Shown one piece after another: positions 44,263 through 55,566 of a DNA stretch of 64,000 nt. The position numbers were made by a program, and so were the translations under genes. How positions within the stretch are numbered: position 1 is the stretch's first letter; every line of letters starts with the position of its first letter. The notes under the pieces are model-generated. The model had not been told where the DNA came from. It did not search any database and saw nothing but the letters and a program-made list of their open reading frames with translations. The stretch is from Streptomyces sp. NBC_00341 (GTDB lineage: Bacteria; Actinomycetota; Actinomycetes; Streptomycetales; Streptomycetaceae). Location: the NCBI RefSeq assembly GCF_041435055.1, contig NZ_CP108002.1, positions 7,936,001 through 8,000,000 on the forward strand, given 5' to 3'.

Positions 44263-45135
44263 ATGTTCGCCGGTAGCAGGCCCGCAGATCAGGAGCCGGA
44301 CAGCGCTGCCCGACCGCCCCTCGTCCGCGAGCTTCTTCTCGTCGTGGGGCTTTTCGCGATCTACAAGTTCGGCCGTCAGGCCGCCAACGGTCATGTCGAT
44401 GAGGCGTTCCGCAACGCCGGACACGTCTGGGACTTCGAACGCGCCGTGCACCTGCCCGGCGAGGGAACCGTTCAGGGGCTGCTGCTCCACAACGAGACGC
44501 TGATCCACCTGGCGAACACCTACTACGCCACCGTGCACTTCCCGGCCACCCTGCTCTTCCTCGGCTGGCTGTACTGGCGCCGTCCGCGCCACTACGTCTG
44601 GTCGCGGCGCGTCCTCGCCGTCCTCACCGGCGCCGCACTCGCCCTGCACCTGGTCTTCCCGCTCGCCCCGCCGCGGCTGCTCGCCGCCACCGGCCTCGTC
44701 GACACCGGGCAGGTGTACGGGCCGACGGTCTACGGGTCGACGCCCGCCACCGACTCGATGGCGAACCAGTTCGCGGCGATGCCCTCACTGCACTTCGGCT
44801 GGGCGGTCATGGTCGGTGTCGGCCTTGTCGTCGCGACCCGGTCCCGGTGGCGCTGGCTGTGGCTGCTGCACCCGGCGATCACCCTGTTCGTCATAGTCGG
44901 CACCGCCAACCACTACTGGCTCGACTCGATCGTCGTGGCCGCACTGCTCTCGGTGGCCCTCGCGGCCCTGCGCCTGCCGCGCGCGGAACCGGTCAGGCAC
45001 ATCCCCTGGCCGGCCGCGGCGGCGGGCCCCTACGCCACCGGTTCCCATGCCGTCCGCGCCGGTGTCCCCGCCGGTGTCCCCGTGCAGTCGGGCGACCGCT
45101 CCCCGTCCTACGCCGCGTCCGGAGCCGGACGATGA
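44263..45135 (+). CDS. PAP2-superfamily phosphatase (Aur1/Ipt1-like), 290 aa
   Basis: An integral membrane lipid phosphatase or phosphotransferase with about six hydrophobic segments. The catalytic motifs are visible as MPSLHFGWAV (motif 2 His) and ANHYWLDSIVVA (motif 3 His and Asp). WDFERAVHLPGE is typical of the PAP2_3 group. The substrate would be a lipid phosphate or phospholipid at the outer face of the membrane. The gene may start at GTG 44260 or ATG 44263, after AAAGGGG. It is coupled to the DMT gene by an ATGA overlap. Confidence 0.85.
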   Translation: MFAGSRPADQEPDSAARPPLVRELLLVVGLFAIYKFGRQAANGHVDEAFRNAGHVWDFERAVHLPGEGTVQGLLLHNETLIHLANTYYATVHFPATLLFLGWLYWRRPRHYVWSRRVLAVLTGAALALHLVFPLAPPRLLAATGLVDTGQVYGPTVYGSTPATDSMANQFAAMPSLHFGWAVMVGVGLVVATRSRWRWLWLLHPAITLFVIVGTANHYWLDSIVVAALLSVALAALRLPRAEPVRHIPWPAAAAGPYATGSHAVRAGVPAGVPVQSGDRSPSYAASGAGR

Positions 45136-46091
45136 ACGCCACCCTGATCGCCGTCGCGCTGTCCCTGGTCTCCGCTGCCGCCTACGCGTCGGCCGCGGTC
45201 GCCCAGGCACGGCTCGCCGGGCGCACCGCACCCGGGACCGGGACGCTCCGGCTGCTCGGCCACGGGGCGTGGTGGTCGGCCGTCGGGCTGAACGCCGGCG
45301 GCGCGCTGCTGCACGTGGCCGCGCTGAAATACGGCCCGCTCACCCTCGTCCAGCCGCTCGGCGCCCTCACCCTGGTCGCCGCCGTCCCGCTGGGCGCCCG
45401 CGCGGCCGGACGCCGTGTCTCCACGACCGAGTGGCGCGGCACCCTGCTCACCCTGCTCGGCCTCGGGGCCCTGCTGACGACCGCGGGGGGCTCCGCCCCG
45501 CATCAGACCCTCAGCCTGGTCGAGGCGCTCGCCGTGGGCGCCGCGACCATGGCGGTCGTGGCGGGCCTCAGCCGTCCGGGCGCCCGCCCGGGGCTGCGGC
45601 ACGCGGCGGCCTCCGGCATCACGTCCGGCGTCGCCTCCGCGCTCACCCAGACGCTCACGGTCGCCGTCACCGACCACACCACGGGCCCGCTGTTCAGCTG
45701 GCGCCTGGTGGTCGTCGCGCTGCTCGTCTCGGCGTTCGCGATGGGCGGGCTGCTGCTCTCCCAGACGGCCTACCGGGGCGGCCTCGGCGCACCGCTCGCC
45801 GTGGTCACACTCGCCAACCCCGTGGCCGCGGCGGCCATCGGTCTCGCGCTGCTCGGGGAGCGCCTCCAGGGCGGGACGATCAGCCTGATCGCGGCGCTGC
45901 TGGGCTCGGCCGCCGCGGTACGCGGAGTGTTCCTGCTCAGCCGCGCGCAGGCCGGGGCGGCGCCCGTCGCCGCGCCCGTGCCCATGCCCGCGCCGGACAT
46001 CCCCGTACCGTCGCGGGTGGTCATCAGGAGCCCGCGCGCGCTCCGCCCGGAGCACGGACACCTGCGCAGGATCAGGGCCGGCCGGTCCTGA
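45132..46091 (+). CDS. DMT-superfamily (EamA-like) transporter, 319 aa
   Basis: A membrane protein with about ten hydrophobic helices arranged as two repeats, as in drug/metabolite transporters. The start of repeat one shows LIAVALSLVSAAAYASAAVAQARLAG, and the C-terminal repeat shows LLLSQTAYRGGLGAPLAVVTLANPVAAAAIGLALLGERL. A basic, Pro-rich tail of about 50 residues follows. It is translationally coupled to the PAP2 gene and shares the TetR-controlled promoter, which suggests a joint role in export or lipid modification. The substrate is unknown. Confidence 0.82.
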   Translation: MNATLIAVALSLVSAAAYASAAVAQARLAGRTAPGTGTLRLLGHGAWWSAVGLNAGGALLHVAALKYGPLTLVQPLGALTLVAAVPLGARAAGRRVSTTEWRGTLLTLLGLGALLTTAGGSAPHQTLSLVEALAVGAATMAVVAGLSRPGARPGLRHAAASGITSGVASALTQTLTVAVTDHTTGPLFSWRLVVVALLVSAFAMGGLLLSQTAYRGGLGAPLAVVTLANPVAAAAIGLALLGERLQGGTISLIAALLGSAAAVRGVFLLSRAQAGAAPVAAPVPMPAPDIPVPSRVVIRSPRALRPEHGHLRRIRAGRS

Positions 46092-46094
46092 ACC

Positions 46095-46154
46095 GTGCGG
46101 TGAAGGGCCCGAGCGCGTGGTGAAAGGCCCGAGCGTGCGGTGAAAGCTCCGCCC
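46095..46154. repeat. Three 20-bp degenerate tandem repeats
   Basis: Copies at 46095, 46115 and 46135, each 20 bases, with the consensus GTGCGGTGAAAGGCCCGAGC; the third copy decays in its second half. They fill the gap between the convergent DMT and PadR genes. Confidence 0.65.
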
Positions 46155-46162
46155 GGGTCCGG

Positions 46163-46717
46163 CTACCGCTGCCCGGGTGCCGCCGGGGCGGCGGCGTCAT
46201 CGGCCAGTGCGCGGGTCAGCCAGCCGATCCAGAAGTTCTCCAGATCGATGCCGCCCCGCAGCACCAGATGGCGCAGCCGGTCCTCCGCCGCCGTGCGCTC
46301 CGGCGGGAAATCCCGCTCCTCGATCGCCAGATACTCCGACAGCTGCTGCCGGTGCAGTGCCAGATGCCGGCGCAGCTCGGTCTCCAGGCCCGGGGCTCCG
46401 ACGACCGCCGCCGCCCGCATCCGCAGCAGCAAGGGGTCCCGGACCTGCTTCGGGTCCTCCGGACGGGCCACCCACTCGGACAGCGCCTCGCGGCCCGCCG
46501 GCAGCACCTCGTACTCCTTCTTCTGTCCCCTGGCCGGCTGCGCCGGGACGAGCGCCCGGATCCTCCCGGCCCGCTCCAGCTTTCCCAGCTCCCGGTAGAT
46601 CTGCTGGTGGGTGGCCGACCAGAAGTAGCCGATCGAACGGTCGAACCTGCGGGTCAGCTCCAGCCCCGACGAAGGCTTTTCGAGCAGGGCGGTGAGGATC
46701 GCGTGCGGGAGTGACAT
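46163..46717 (-). CDS. PadR-family regulator, 184 aa
   Basis: The winged HTH is at the N-terminus (PHAILTALLEKPSSGLELTRRFDRSIGYFWSATHQQIYRELGKLERAGRI), followed by a C-terminal dimerisation helix domain (Vir_act_alpha_C type). I chose ATG 46717 because AGGA lies at the right distance; an ATG three codons earlier is also in frame. It lies 74 bases downstream of fadH on the same strand and might be cotranscribed with it. Confidence 0.88.
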   Translation of the reverse strand: MSLPHAILTALLEKPSSGLELTRRFDRSIGYFWSATHQQIYRELGKLERAGRIRALVPAQPARGQKKEYEVLPAGREALSEWVARPEDPKQVRDPLLLRMRAAAVVGAPGLETELRRHLALHRQQLSEYLAIEERDFPPERTAAEDRLRHLVLRGGIDLENFWIGWLTRALADDAAAPAAPGQR

Positions 46718-46791
46718 GGGGTGCATCCTAAAGACGGCCGGGCGGCCGGGCGGCCGGGCGTTCGGACACCCGGCCCCCCGGACACGCTCGG

Positions 46792-49580
<2,789 letters not shown>

Positions 49581-49647
49581 TCCGGCGAGGGTCCTGAGCC
49601 CGGGCGTCCCTCCGTCGGCCGGTCGGGGCCAGTCCCGTCCCGTCCGG

Positions 49648-51294
49648 TCAGTTCGGTGGTCTGCGGCGGCCGCGCTTCGCCGCCGCGACCAGTGCGGGCA
49701 CCGTGGCGAGTTTGACCCGGGGGCGGCCCTGCTCGCGGCCGCCCGCCAGCTCGGCCTTTTCGATGGCCGCCAGCCCCCTGGCGTCTATGACATCGCGGCC
49801 CCGGCTCCGGGCGAGGCGGCGCAACGCCCGGGGCGGGGGAGCGGGGGAGGGCAGTACGCCCGCCACGGCATCGGCCAGGAGAGAGCCGACGGTCTCGGCG
49901 GCGCAGGTGCGGTTGGCCCCGATGCCGCCCGACGGACCCCGCTTGATCCAGCCGACGACGTACGTCGCGGGCAGGCCGGTGACCCGGCCGCCCTCGTGCG
50001 GAACGGTTCCGGTCGTCTCGTCGAAGGGCAGTCCCGGCACCGGCAGACCCCGGTATCCGATCGCCCGCAGGAACAGCCCCGCGGGTATCTCCCGCTGCCC
50101 CTCGGCGGCCGTCACCCGCACCGCTTCGACCTGGTCCCGGCCGAGCACTTCCGCCGGAGCCGCGTGGAAGCGGAAGACGATGCGCCGTCCGGCGGCCGTC
50201 GGACGCGCCAGGCCGGCCGTCTCCCGTGGCATGTCCCGGAACAGTGCGGCCTTCTCGCCCGGCGCGGCGGCGTCGATCGCCGCGCCCGTCCTCGGGTCGC
50301 TGTCGTCGACGACCAGTTCGACGCCCGGCAGGTGCTTGAGGGCGAGCAGTTCGGAGGCGGTGCAGGCCGTGTGCTCCGGGCCGCGCCGCCCCAGCAGCAC
50401 CACCTCGCGCACCCCTGAGTCCCGCAGGGCCGCCAGTGCGTGAGCCGCGATGTCCGTGTCCGCCAGGGCGGCCGGATCCGTGACGAGGATGCGCGCGACG
50501 TCGAGCGCGACGTTGCCGTTCCCGGCGACGACCGCCCGGTCCGCCGTCAGGGAGACGCTCTCCGGCGGCGTCTCCGGGTGGGCGTTGTACCAGGACACGA
50601 ACGAGGTGGCCGAGATGCTGCCCGGCAGATCCTCGCCCGGGATGCCGAGCCGCCGGCCGGTGGAGGCGCCGACCGCGTAGATCACCGCGTCATGGTGCTC
50701 GGCCAGCTCCCCCACGGTGATGTCCCGGCCCACCTCGACGCCCAGGACCATCCGTACCCGGGGGTGCGTGTGGAAGCGCGCGAAGGCCTCGCCCGCCTTC
50801 TTCGTCGCGGGGTGGTCGGGCGCGACGCCGTACCGGATGAGGCCGCCCGCCACCGGCAGCCGGTCCACCAGCGTGACCTCGGCGTTGGTGTGCAGCAGCA
50901 GGTCCTCCGCGGCGTACATCCCGGCCGGCCCGGTGCCGACGACCGCCACCCGGATCGGCGCGAAGCCGGACGGCAGGCTGCGCGGGAACGACGGCTCGCC
51001 CCAGGCGTGGAAGTTCGGCCCGGCGACCGGCTCCGGCTCCCGGTCCTCGAAGTAGGCGGCGTTGATCGCGGCGTACTCCTCGCGCGCCCCGAAGAGGCTG
51101 TCCACCGGGAAGACCGCGTCGACCGGGCAGGCATCCGCACAGGCGCCGCAGTCGATGCAGGTCGCCGGATCGACGTAGAGCATCTCGGTGCTGCCGAAGG
51201 CCTGTTCCTCCGGGGTCGGGTGAATGCAGTTGACGGGGCACACGGCGACACAGGTGGCATCGCTGCAGCAGGTCTGGGTGATGGCGTAGGTCAT
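49648..51294 (-). CDS. fprB: FprB-type ferredoxin / ferredoxin-NADP reductase fusion, 548 aa
   Basis: An N-terminal ferredoxin (residues 1-80, cysteines in TCCSDATCVAVCPVNCIHP and CIDCGACADACPVDAVFP) is fused to an adrenodoxin-reductase-type flavoprotein (VAVVGTGPAGMYAAEDLLLHT; later VVAGNGNVALDVARILV and VVGWIKRGPSGGIGANR). It would carry electrons from NADPH to redox partners. The ATG has no strong SD. It follows the diiron oxygenase gene by 61 bases on the same strand, so it is the likely electron donor to that enzyme. Mycobacterial FprB has the same domain order. Confidence 0.92.
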   Translation of the reverse strand: MTYAITQTCCSDATCVAVCPVNCIHPTPEEQAFGSTEMLYVDPATCIDCGACADACPVDAVFPVDSLFGAREEYAAINAAYFEDREPEPVAGPNFHAWGEPSFPRSLPSGFAPIRVAVVGTGPAGMYAAEDLLLHTNAEVTLVDRLPVAGGLIRYGVAPDHPATKKAGEAFARFHTHPRVRMVLGVEVGRDITVGELAEHHDAVIYAVGASTGRRLGIPGEDLPGSISATSFVSWYNAHPETPPESVSLTADRAVVAGNGNVALDVARILVTDPAALADTDIAAHALAALRDSGVREVVLLGRRGPEHTACTASELLALKHLPGVELVVDDSDPRTGAAIDAAAPGEKAALFRDMPRETAGLARPTAAGRRIVFRFHAAPAEVLGRDQVEAVRVTAAEGQREIPAGLFLRAIGYRGLPVPGLPFDETTGTVPHEGGRVTGLPATYVVGWIKRGPSGGIGANRTCAAETVGSLLADAVAGVLPSPAPPPRALRRLARSRGRDVIDARGLAAIEKAELAGGREQGRPRVKLATVPALVAAAKRGRRRPPN

Positions 51295-51355
51295 CTCGGC
51301 ATCTCGTCGGCTGGTCGGTGCGGTCGGCTCTGTCGGTCCGGTCGGCGCGCGCCGG

Positions 51356-52276
51356 TCAGATCAGGGAGGCGCGCTTGTAGAAGAAGAGGGCCGGTTTGGT
51401 GAGGAGACGGGCCGAGGCGAGGAACTCCATCAGGCCCGAACAGCTGGACCGCATCAGGGACTTGTGGTGCTCGTTGGCACCCGCCTCGCTACGGGCGCGC
51501 TCGCTGTCCAGCCCGGCGTTCGCGTAGACGTCCCGGTTCACCATGCTGGTGACGATGTAGTACGAGGCGATCGCCACCACCAGGGAGTTGATGCGGCGGC
51601 GCACCGGACCCGCGTTCCGCAGGCGCCTGCGCGTCTCGTCACGGGCGAACTTCATGTGCCGCGACTCCTCGACCACGTGGATGTTGTTGATGGTGCGGAC
51701 GAACGGCGCGACCCGCTCGTCCCGCATCCAGTCGCGCTGCATCACGTCGAGCACCTCCTCGGCGACGAGGATCGCGGCGTAGGCGGCCTCTCCGAAGGCA
51801 AGTGTCTTGAAGGCCCTGCCCAGTTCGACCACCGCACGGTGCGGCCGGTAGGCCGGTGCGCCGAGCTTCGCCGCGCCCCGGGCGAACATGATGGAGTGCC
51901 GGCACTCGTCGGCCACTTCGGTGAGTGCCCACTGGAAGCGCGGGTCGGTCGGGTCCTTCGCGTACATGTCGCGCAGCACCATCTGCTGCAGGATCATCTC
52001 GAACCAGATGCCCGTGCTGGCGACGGACGCGGCCTCCTGGCGGGTCAGGGCCTTGCGCTGGGCCTCGGTCAGCTCCTGCCAGTACGCCGTCCCGTAGAGC
52101 GTGCTCCACTCGGGGCTCGCGCCGTGGTGGTCCGGGTCCAGGGGGGTGTCCCAGTCCACCTCGGCGGCCGGGTCGTACGACAGCTTCGCGGCCGAGTCGA
52201 GCAGCCGTCGGGCGACGTCCTGCCCGGCGGACCGGTCCTGGTGGTGGTCCTCCGGCCGAACCGTGCTGCTTGCCAT
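51356..52276 (-). CDS. AurF-like diiron oxygenase, 306 aa
   Basis: A membrane-free, helical diiron protein related to p-aminobenzoate N-oxygenase AurF. Candidate metal ligands are seen in ADECRHSIMFARG, LVAEEVLDVMQRDW and VVEESRHMKFARDE (Glu-x-x-His patterns), with a first Glu in helix GIWFEMILQQMV. AAGGAGC precedes the ATG. A regulator-type dyad lies 100 bases upstream, and the reductase gene follows in the same direction. N-oxygenation, desaturation or hydroxylation are all possible; the substrate is unknown. The upstream frame extension is not supported by the SD. Confidence 0.82.
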   Translation of the reverse strand: MASSTVRPEDHHQDRSAGQDVARRLLDSAAKLSYDPAAEVDWDTPLDPDHHGASPEWSTLYGTAYWQELTEAQRKALTRQEAASVASTGIWFEMILQQMVLRDMYAKDPTDPRFQWALTEVADECRHSIMFARGAAKLGAPAYRPHRAVVELGRAFKTLAFGEAAYAAILVAEEVLDVMQRDWMRDERVAPFVRTINNIHVVEESRHMKFARDETRRRLRNAGPVRRRINSLVVAIASYYIVTSMVNRDVYANAGLDSERARSEAGANEHHKSLMRSSCSGLMEFLASARLLTKPALFFYKRASLI

Positions 52277-52377
52277 GCTGCGGCTCCTTGAATCGAGGGA
52301 GATCGACCCGACGGCGCCCGGCCGGAGCCTCATCCCTGCCCACTCGATGAGACAGCCGGCCGCCGGACACCGTCCTC

Positions 52378-52404
52378 GCTTATTAGACGTGGCGTCTAGC
52401 AAGC
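52378..52404. promoter_or_regulatory. TAGACG dyad upstream of the diiron oxygenase
   Basis: TTAGACG-TGG-CGTCTAG lies inside a longer 12-base inverted repeat (52378-52389 and 52393-52404) with two mismatches. It is a typical TetR-like operator. No tetR gene is adjacent, so the regulator would act from elsewhere. Confidence 0.65.
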
Positions 52405-52795
52405 TGTTGGACGGAAGGTATAACAAGAGCGGGCGTCGGCCTACCCCTGTGCGGCACATTCGTACGGTCTCTCCACGGCGCGTCGGCGTGACGGCCGCAA
52501 CTCCGCCCGGCGGGGAGGGTGTCGGGCCGACGTCGGACCGGTGGGCCGGAACGGGCTGTTCGCGCTCGGTTCGCATGCCGAATGCCTCATTGCTCACGGC
52601 ACACATCATCTGGATGAAATGCACCCGTTCAGGTGAACCGACGTGGATTCTTCGAGCAGAGGCGATCGCCGGTCGGATAGTAAAGGGGCGGTCGAAGCCC
52701 GGGGTCCGGGCGAGGCCGGAAAGTGCGGTGACCGATCATTCGTTGATTCCTTCTGGCCGCCGGCACGGTTTGGTCGGAAGAAAGGTGGCTGGGCT
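52405..52795. other. Intergenic region before the EF-hand gene
   Basis: About 390 bases without a convincing gene. GTTCAGGTGAAC at 52627-52638 is a palindrome and could be an operator for the EF-hand gene. I see no RNA gene here. Confidence 0.4.
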
Positions 52796-53329
52796 GTGCG
52801 TGTAGAGGCAACCAATCGGGTCAGGCTTGTTTTCTCGCTGTTCGACGCCAACGCCAACGGCGTTCTCGAAGCCGACGACTTCGAGCTCATGGCAGGTCGT
52901 GTCATCGAGGCGGCACCCGATTCCGACGCGGCGGCGAAGAGCGCCATGGTGGCCGCGTTCCGACGGTACTGGTCGACGCTCAGTGCCGAACTGGACGCTG
53001 ACGGGGACGGCCTGATCACCTTCGACGAGTACGCGGCCTGTGTACTTTCACCTGCGCGTTTCGACCTGGCGCTCGGCGATTTCGCCGAATCGCTCGCCGC
53101 GCTGGGTGACCCGGACGGGGACGGTCTCATCGAGCGGCCGCTCTTCATGGCGCTGATGACAGCGATCGGCTTCGAACCCCCGAACATCGACGCCCTCTTC
53201 GATGCCTTCGGGCCCTCTGAATCCGATCGGATCGACGTGACGTCCTGGGTGGTCGGCATCAAGGACTACTACAGCCCGGAAAAGGCTGGGATTCCCGGTG
53301 ACTGCCTTGTCGGGAGTGCGGCAGTCTGA
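52796..53329 (+). CDS. EF-hand calcium-binding protein (calerythrin-like), 177 aa
   Basis: Three loop-like sites are visible: DANANGVLEADD (17-28), the canonical DADGDGLITFDE (67-78), and DPDGDGLIERPL (105-116), where the last coordinating Glu is Leu. A fourth site near residue 140 is degenerate (GPSESDRIDVTS). Length equals that of Saccharopolyspora calerythrin, and Streptomyces Cab proteins are similar. It is a cytosolic calcium buffer or sensor. The GTG start follows AAAGGTGG; longer in-frame starts read through poor sequence. A strong terminator follows immediately. Confidence 0.82.
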   Translation: MRVEATNRVRLVFSLFDANANGVLEADDFELMAGRVIEAAPDSDAAAKSAMVAAFRRYWSTLSAELDADGDGLITFDEYAACVLSPARFDLALGDFAESLAALGDPDGDGLIERPLFMALMTAIGFEPPNIDALFDAFGPSESDRIDVTSWVVGIKDYYSPEKAGIPGDCLVGSAAV

Positions 53330-53334
53330 AACGA

Positions 53335-53364
53335 CGGGTCCGATTCCATTCGGAATCGGACCCG
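53335..53364 (+). terminator. EF-hand gene terminator
   Basis: A perfect 13-bp stem GGGTCCGATTCC(+1) with an ATTC loop, 5 bases after the stop, followed by CCATTT. Confidence 0.85.
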
Positions 53365-53461
53365 CCATTTCGATGTGTCGCTTTCTGTGATCGTCCTGTT
53401 TCCCAGGGGGCGCGTGATCGGCGCGGAGTATCGGATCAGTGGAAGGGAAGGGGCGGAAGAA

Positions 53462-54373
53462 GTGAATGGGACGGGAATATCCGAAGGGGCCGGAGGAGCG
53501 GAGGGGGTGGCGGGAGGCGTCGGCCTGACCGCTCTTCTGGTCGCCGCGGCACGGGCGATCGAGACCCACCGCCACGACCCCCTGGCACGGGATGTCTTCG
53601 CGGAGCACTTCGTGCTCGCCGCACCGGCGTGCGCGGGCTGGCCGGTCCGTATCCAGCAGGTTCCCGACGGGGACGCGAACCCGCTGTGGGGACGGTTCGC
53701 GCGCTACTTCGGTCTGCGGACGAGGGTCCTCGACGACTTCCTCCTCCGGTCGGTGCATGCGGACGCCCGCCAAGTGGTCCTGCTCGGAGCCGGGTTGGAC
53801 TCCCGGGCGTTCCGGCTCGACTGGCCCGCGGACTGTGTGATCTTCGAGGTCGACCGGGCAGGCGTGCTGGCCTTCAAGCACGAGGTGCTCGACGGTCTGT
53901 CGGCCGCCCCGAAGGCAGCGCGCGTACCGGTCCCGATCGACCTGCGCGCGGACTGGGCGGGAGCGCTGACCCTAGCCGGTTTCGACCCGGCCGCACCGAG
54001 CGTCTGGCTGGCCGAGGGGCTGCTGTTCTACCTGCCCAGCGCCACGGAGACCCACCTCATCGACACGGTGGACCGGTTGAGCACCGGAGGAAGCGCCCTC
54101 GCGTTCGAGGTCAAACTCGACAAGGACCTGCTGGAATACCGCGACAGTCCGCTCTACACCTCGACGACACAGCAGATCGGCATCGACCTCCTCGACCTGT
54201 TCAACAGGGAGTCGAGGCCCGACTCCGCCGGCAACCTGACCGGCAGGGGCTGGTCCACATCGGTCCGCACGCCCTTCGACTTCACCCGTCACCACGGACG
54301 CGGCCCACTGCCAGAGGAGAACGACGCGCTGGCGGGCAACCGCTGGGTGTTCGCGAACAAGCCACGGCCGTGA
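53462..54373 (+). CDS. SAM-dependent methyltransferase (LCMT/PPM type), 303 aa
   Basis: A class I methyltransferase of the leucine carboxyl methyltransferase-like family common in actinomycetes. The SAM motif is VVLLGAGLDSRAFRLDW, then VIFEVDRAGVLAFKHEVL and WLAEGLLFYLP. Members methylate small acids or tailor natural products. The GTG at 53462 follows GGAAG by about 10 bases. Other in-frame GTGs exist further upstream, so the start is uncertain by some 20 residues. It is convergent with the alcohol dehydrogenase and may belong to the neighbouring biosynthetic locus. Confidence 0.82.
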   Translation: MNGTGISEGAGGAEGVAGGVGLTALLVAAARAIETHRHDPLARDVFAEHFVLAAPACAGWPVRIQQVPDGDANPLWGRFARYFGLRTRVLDDFLLRSVHADARQVVLLGAGLDSRAFRLDWPADCVIFEVDRAGVLAFKHEVLDGLSAAPKAARVPVPIDLRADWAGALTLAGFDPAAPSVWLAEGLLFYLPSATETHLIDTVDRLSTGGSALAFEVKLDKDLLEYRDSPLYTSTTQQIGIDLLDLFNRESRPDSAGNLTGRGWSTSVRTPFDFTRHHGRGPLPEENDALAGNRWVFANKPRP

Positions 54374-54417
54374 CCCCACTGCGGGGCGGTCCGGTCTCCC
54401 TTCTCGTGCCTGCGCCC

Positions 54418-54471
54418 GGGAAATCCGTGCCGGACCTGGGAAATCCGTGCCACGCCTGCGGAATCGGCGCT
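54418..54471. repeat. Short tandem repeat, 20-bp period
   Basis: GGGAAATCCGTGCC occurs at 54418-54431 and 54438-54451, and a decayed third copy begins near 54460. The array lies between convergent genes. The period equals that of the array at 46095, but the sequences are unrelated. Confidence 0.55.
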
Positions 54472-54475
54472 GCGC

Positions 54476-55564
54476 CTACGGAACCAGCACCGGTTTGACC
54501 ACGCGGCCCGCCTCGCAGTCGCGCTCGGCCTCGTTGATGTCGGTGAGCGGGTATGTACGGATCAGCTGATCGAAGGGAAACCGGCCCGCTTGCCACAGCG
54601 CTGTCAGCCTCGGGACGAACAGCCGTGGCACCGCGTCCCCCTCGCAGATGTGGGAGATCCGTCGGCCCCAGTCGAGCGAGCCCGGTTCGAGCGGCAGCGC
54701 GCCGCGCAGCCGTGCCACCAGGCCGAGATGACCGGTCGGGCGCAGGGACCGGAGCGCGTCGTTGATCAGTGGGGCGGAGCCCGTGGTGTCCAACGCGTAC
54801 TGGGCGCCGCCGTCGGTCCGGCCCCGGATCCGGTCGGCCAGCCCGGACGATCCGGCACTCAGCGGGATCGCGCCGAACCGCTCGGCCAGGGCCAGCCGTT
54901 CGGGAAACCGGTCGACGGCCACGGTCACCACGCCGGCGGCGGTGGCCGCCATCACCGCGGCCAGACCCACCGCCCCCGCACCGAAGACCGCGAGGGTGTC
55001 ACCGGGACCGGCTCCGAAGGTGTTGAGGACGGCTCCGGCGCCGGTCAGGAAGCCGCAGCCGAGCGGGCCGAGCAGTTCGACCGGCAGCGAGGCATCGACC
55101 CGCACGGCATTGCGGGCCGAAACCATCGCGTACCCGGCGAACGACGACTGGCCGAACCACCGGGGAGCCAGCGCGCCGCCGGCCGCGTCCCTGAACCGTG
55201 CCGCGTGCTCCGTCCGGCCTCCGAAGAGGTTGAGCGAGGCGAACGAGTCGCAGTAGGCGGGGGCGGCGCCCAGGCACGTCCGGCAGTTTCCGCAGGAGTC
55301 GAAGCCCAGGACGACGTGGTCACCGGCGCTCAGACCGGTGTCCGGGCCGCCCGTCTCCACCACGACCCCGGCCCCCTCGTGGCCGAGCACCGCAGGCAGC
55401 GGTGAGCGGCCCTCCGAGCGCCGCACCGCGAGATCGGTCCGGCACATGCCGCAGCCCGCGATCCTGACCAGGACCTCGCCCGCCGCCGGCCCGGCGTCCA
55501 GGACCACCTCCTCGACGGTGAACGGGTCCCCGTACGAGCGCAGTACCGCCGCGTCGAACCTCAT
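54476..55564 (-). CDS. Zinc-dependent alcohol dehydrogenase, 362 aa
   Basis: A medium-chain dehydrogenase with catalytic zinc ligands in GCGMCRTDL and GHEGAG and a full structural zinc site (CGNCRTCLGAAPAYC). The NAD motif is VFGAGAVGLAAVMAATAAG. The sequence FDSCGNCRTC resembles benzyl/aryl-alcohol dehydrogenases. AGGAGG precedes the ATG, and the stop of the aldehyde dehydrogenase lies 2 bases ahead, so they are coupled. In this operon it could interconvert a hydroxymethyl group on a furan ring and the aldehyde; this is inferred from the neighbours. Confidence 0.9.
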   Translation of the reverse strand: MRFDAAVLRSYGDPFTVEEVVLDAGPAAGEVLVRIAGCGMCRTDLAVRRSEGRSPLPAVLGHEGAGVVVETGGPDTGLSAGDHVVLGFDSCGNCRTCLGAAPAYCDSFASLNLFGGRTEHAARFRDAAGGALAPRWFGQSSFAGYAMVSARNAVRVDASLPVELLGPLGCGFLTGAGAVLNTFGAGPGDTLAVFGAGAVGLAAVMAATAAGVVTVAVDRFPERLALAERFGAIPLSAGSSGLADRIRGRTDGGAQYALDTTGSAPLINDALRSLRPTGHLGLVARLRGALPLEPGSLDWGRRISHICEGDAVPRLFVPRLTALWQAGRFPFDQLIRTYPLTDINEAERDCEAGRVVKPVLVP

Positions 55565-55566
55565 CC

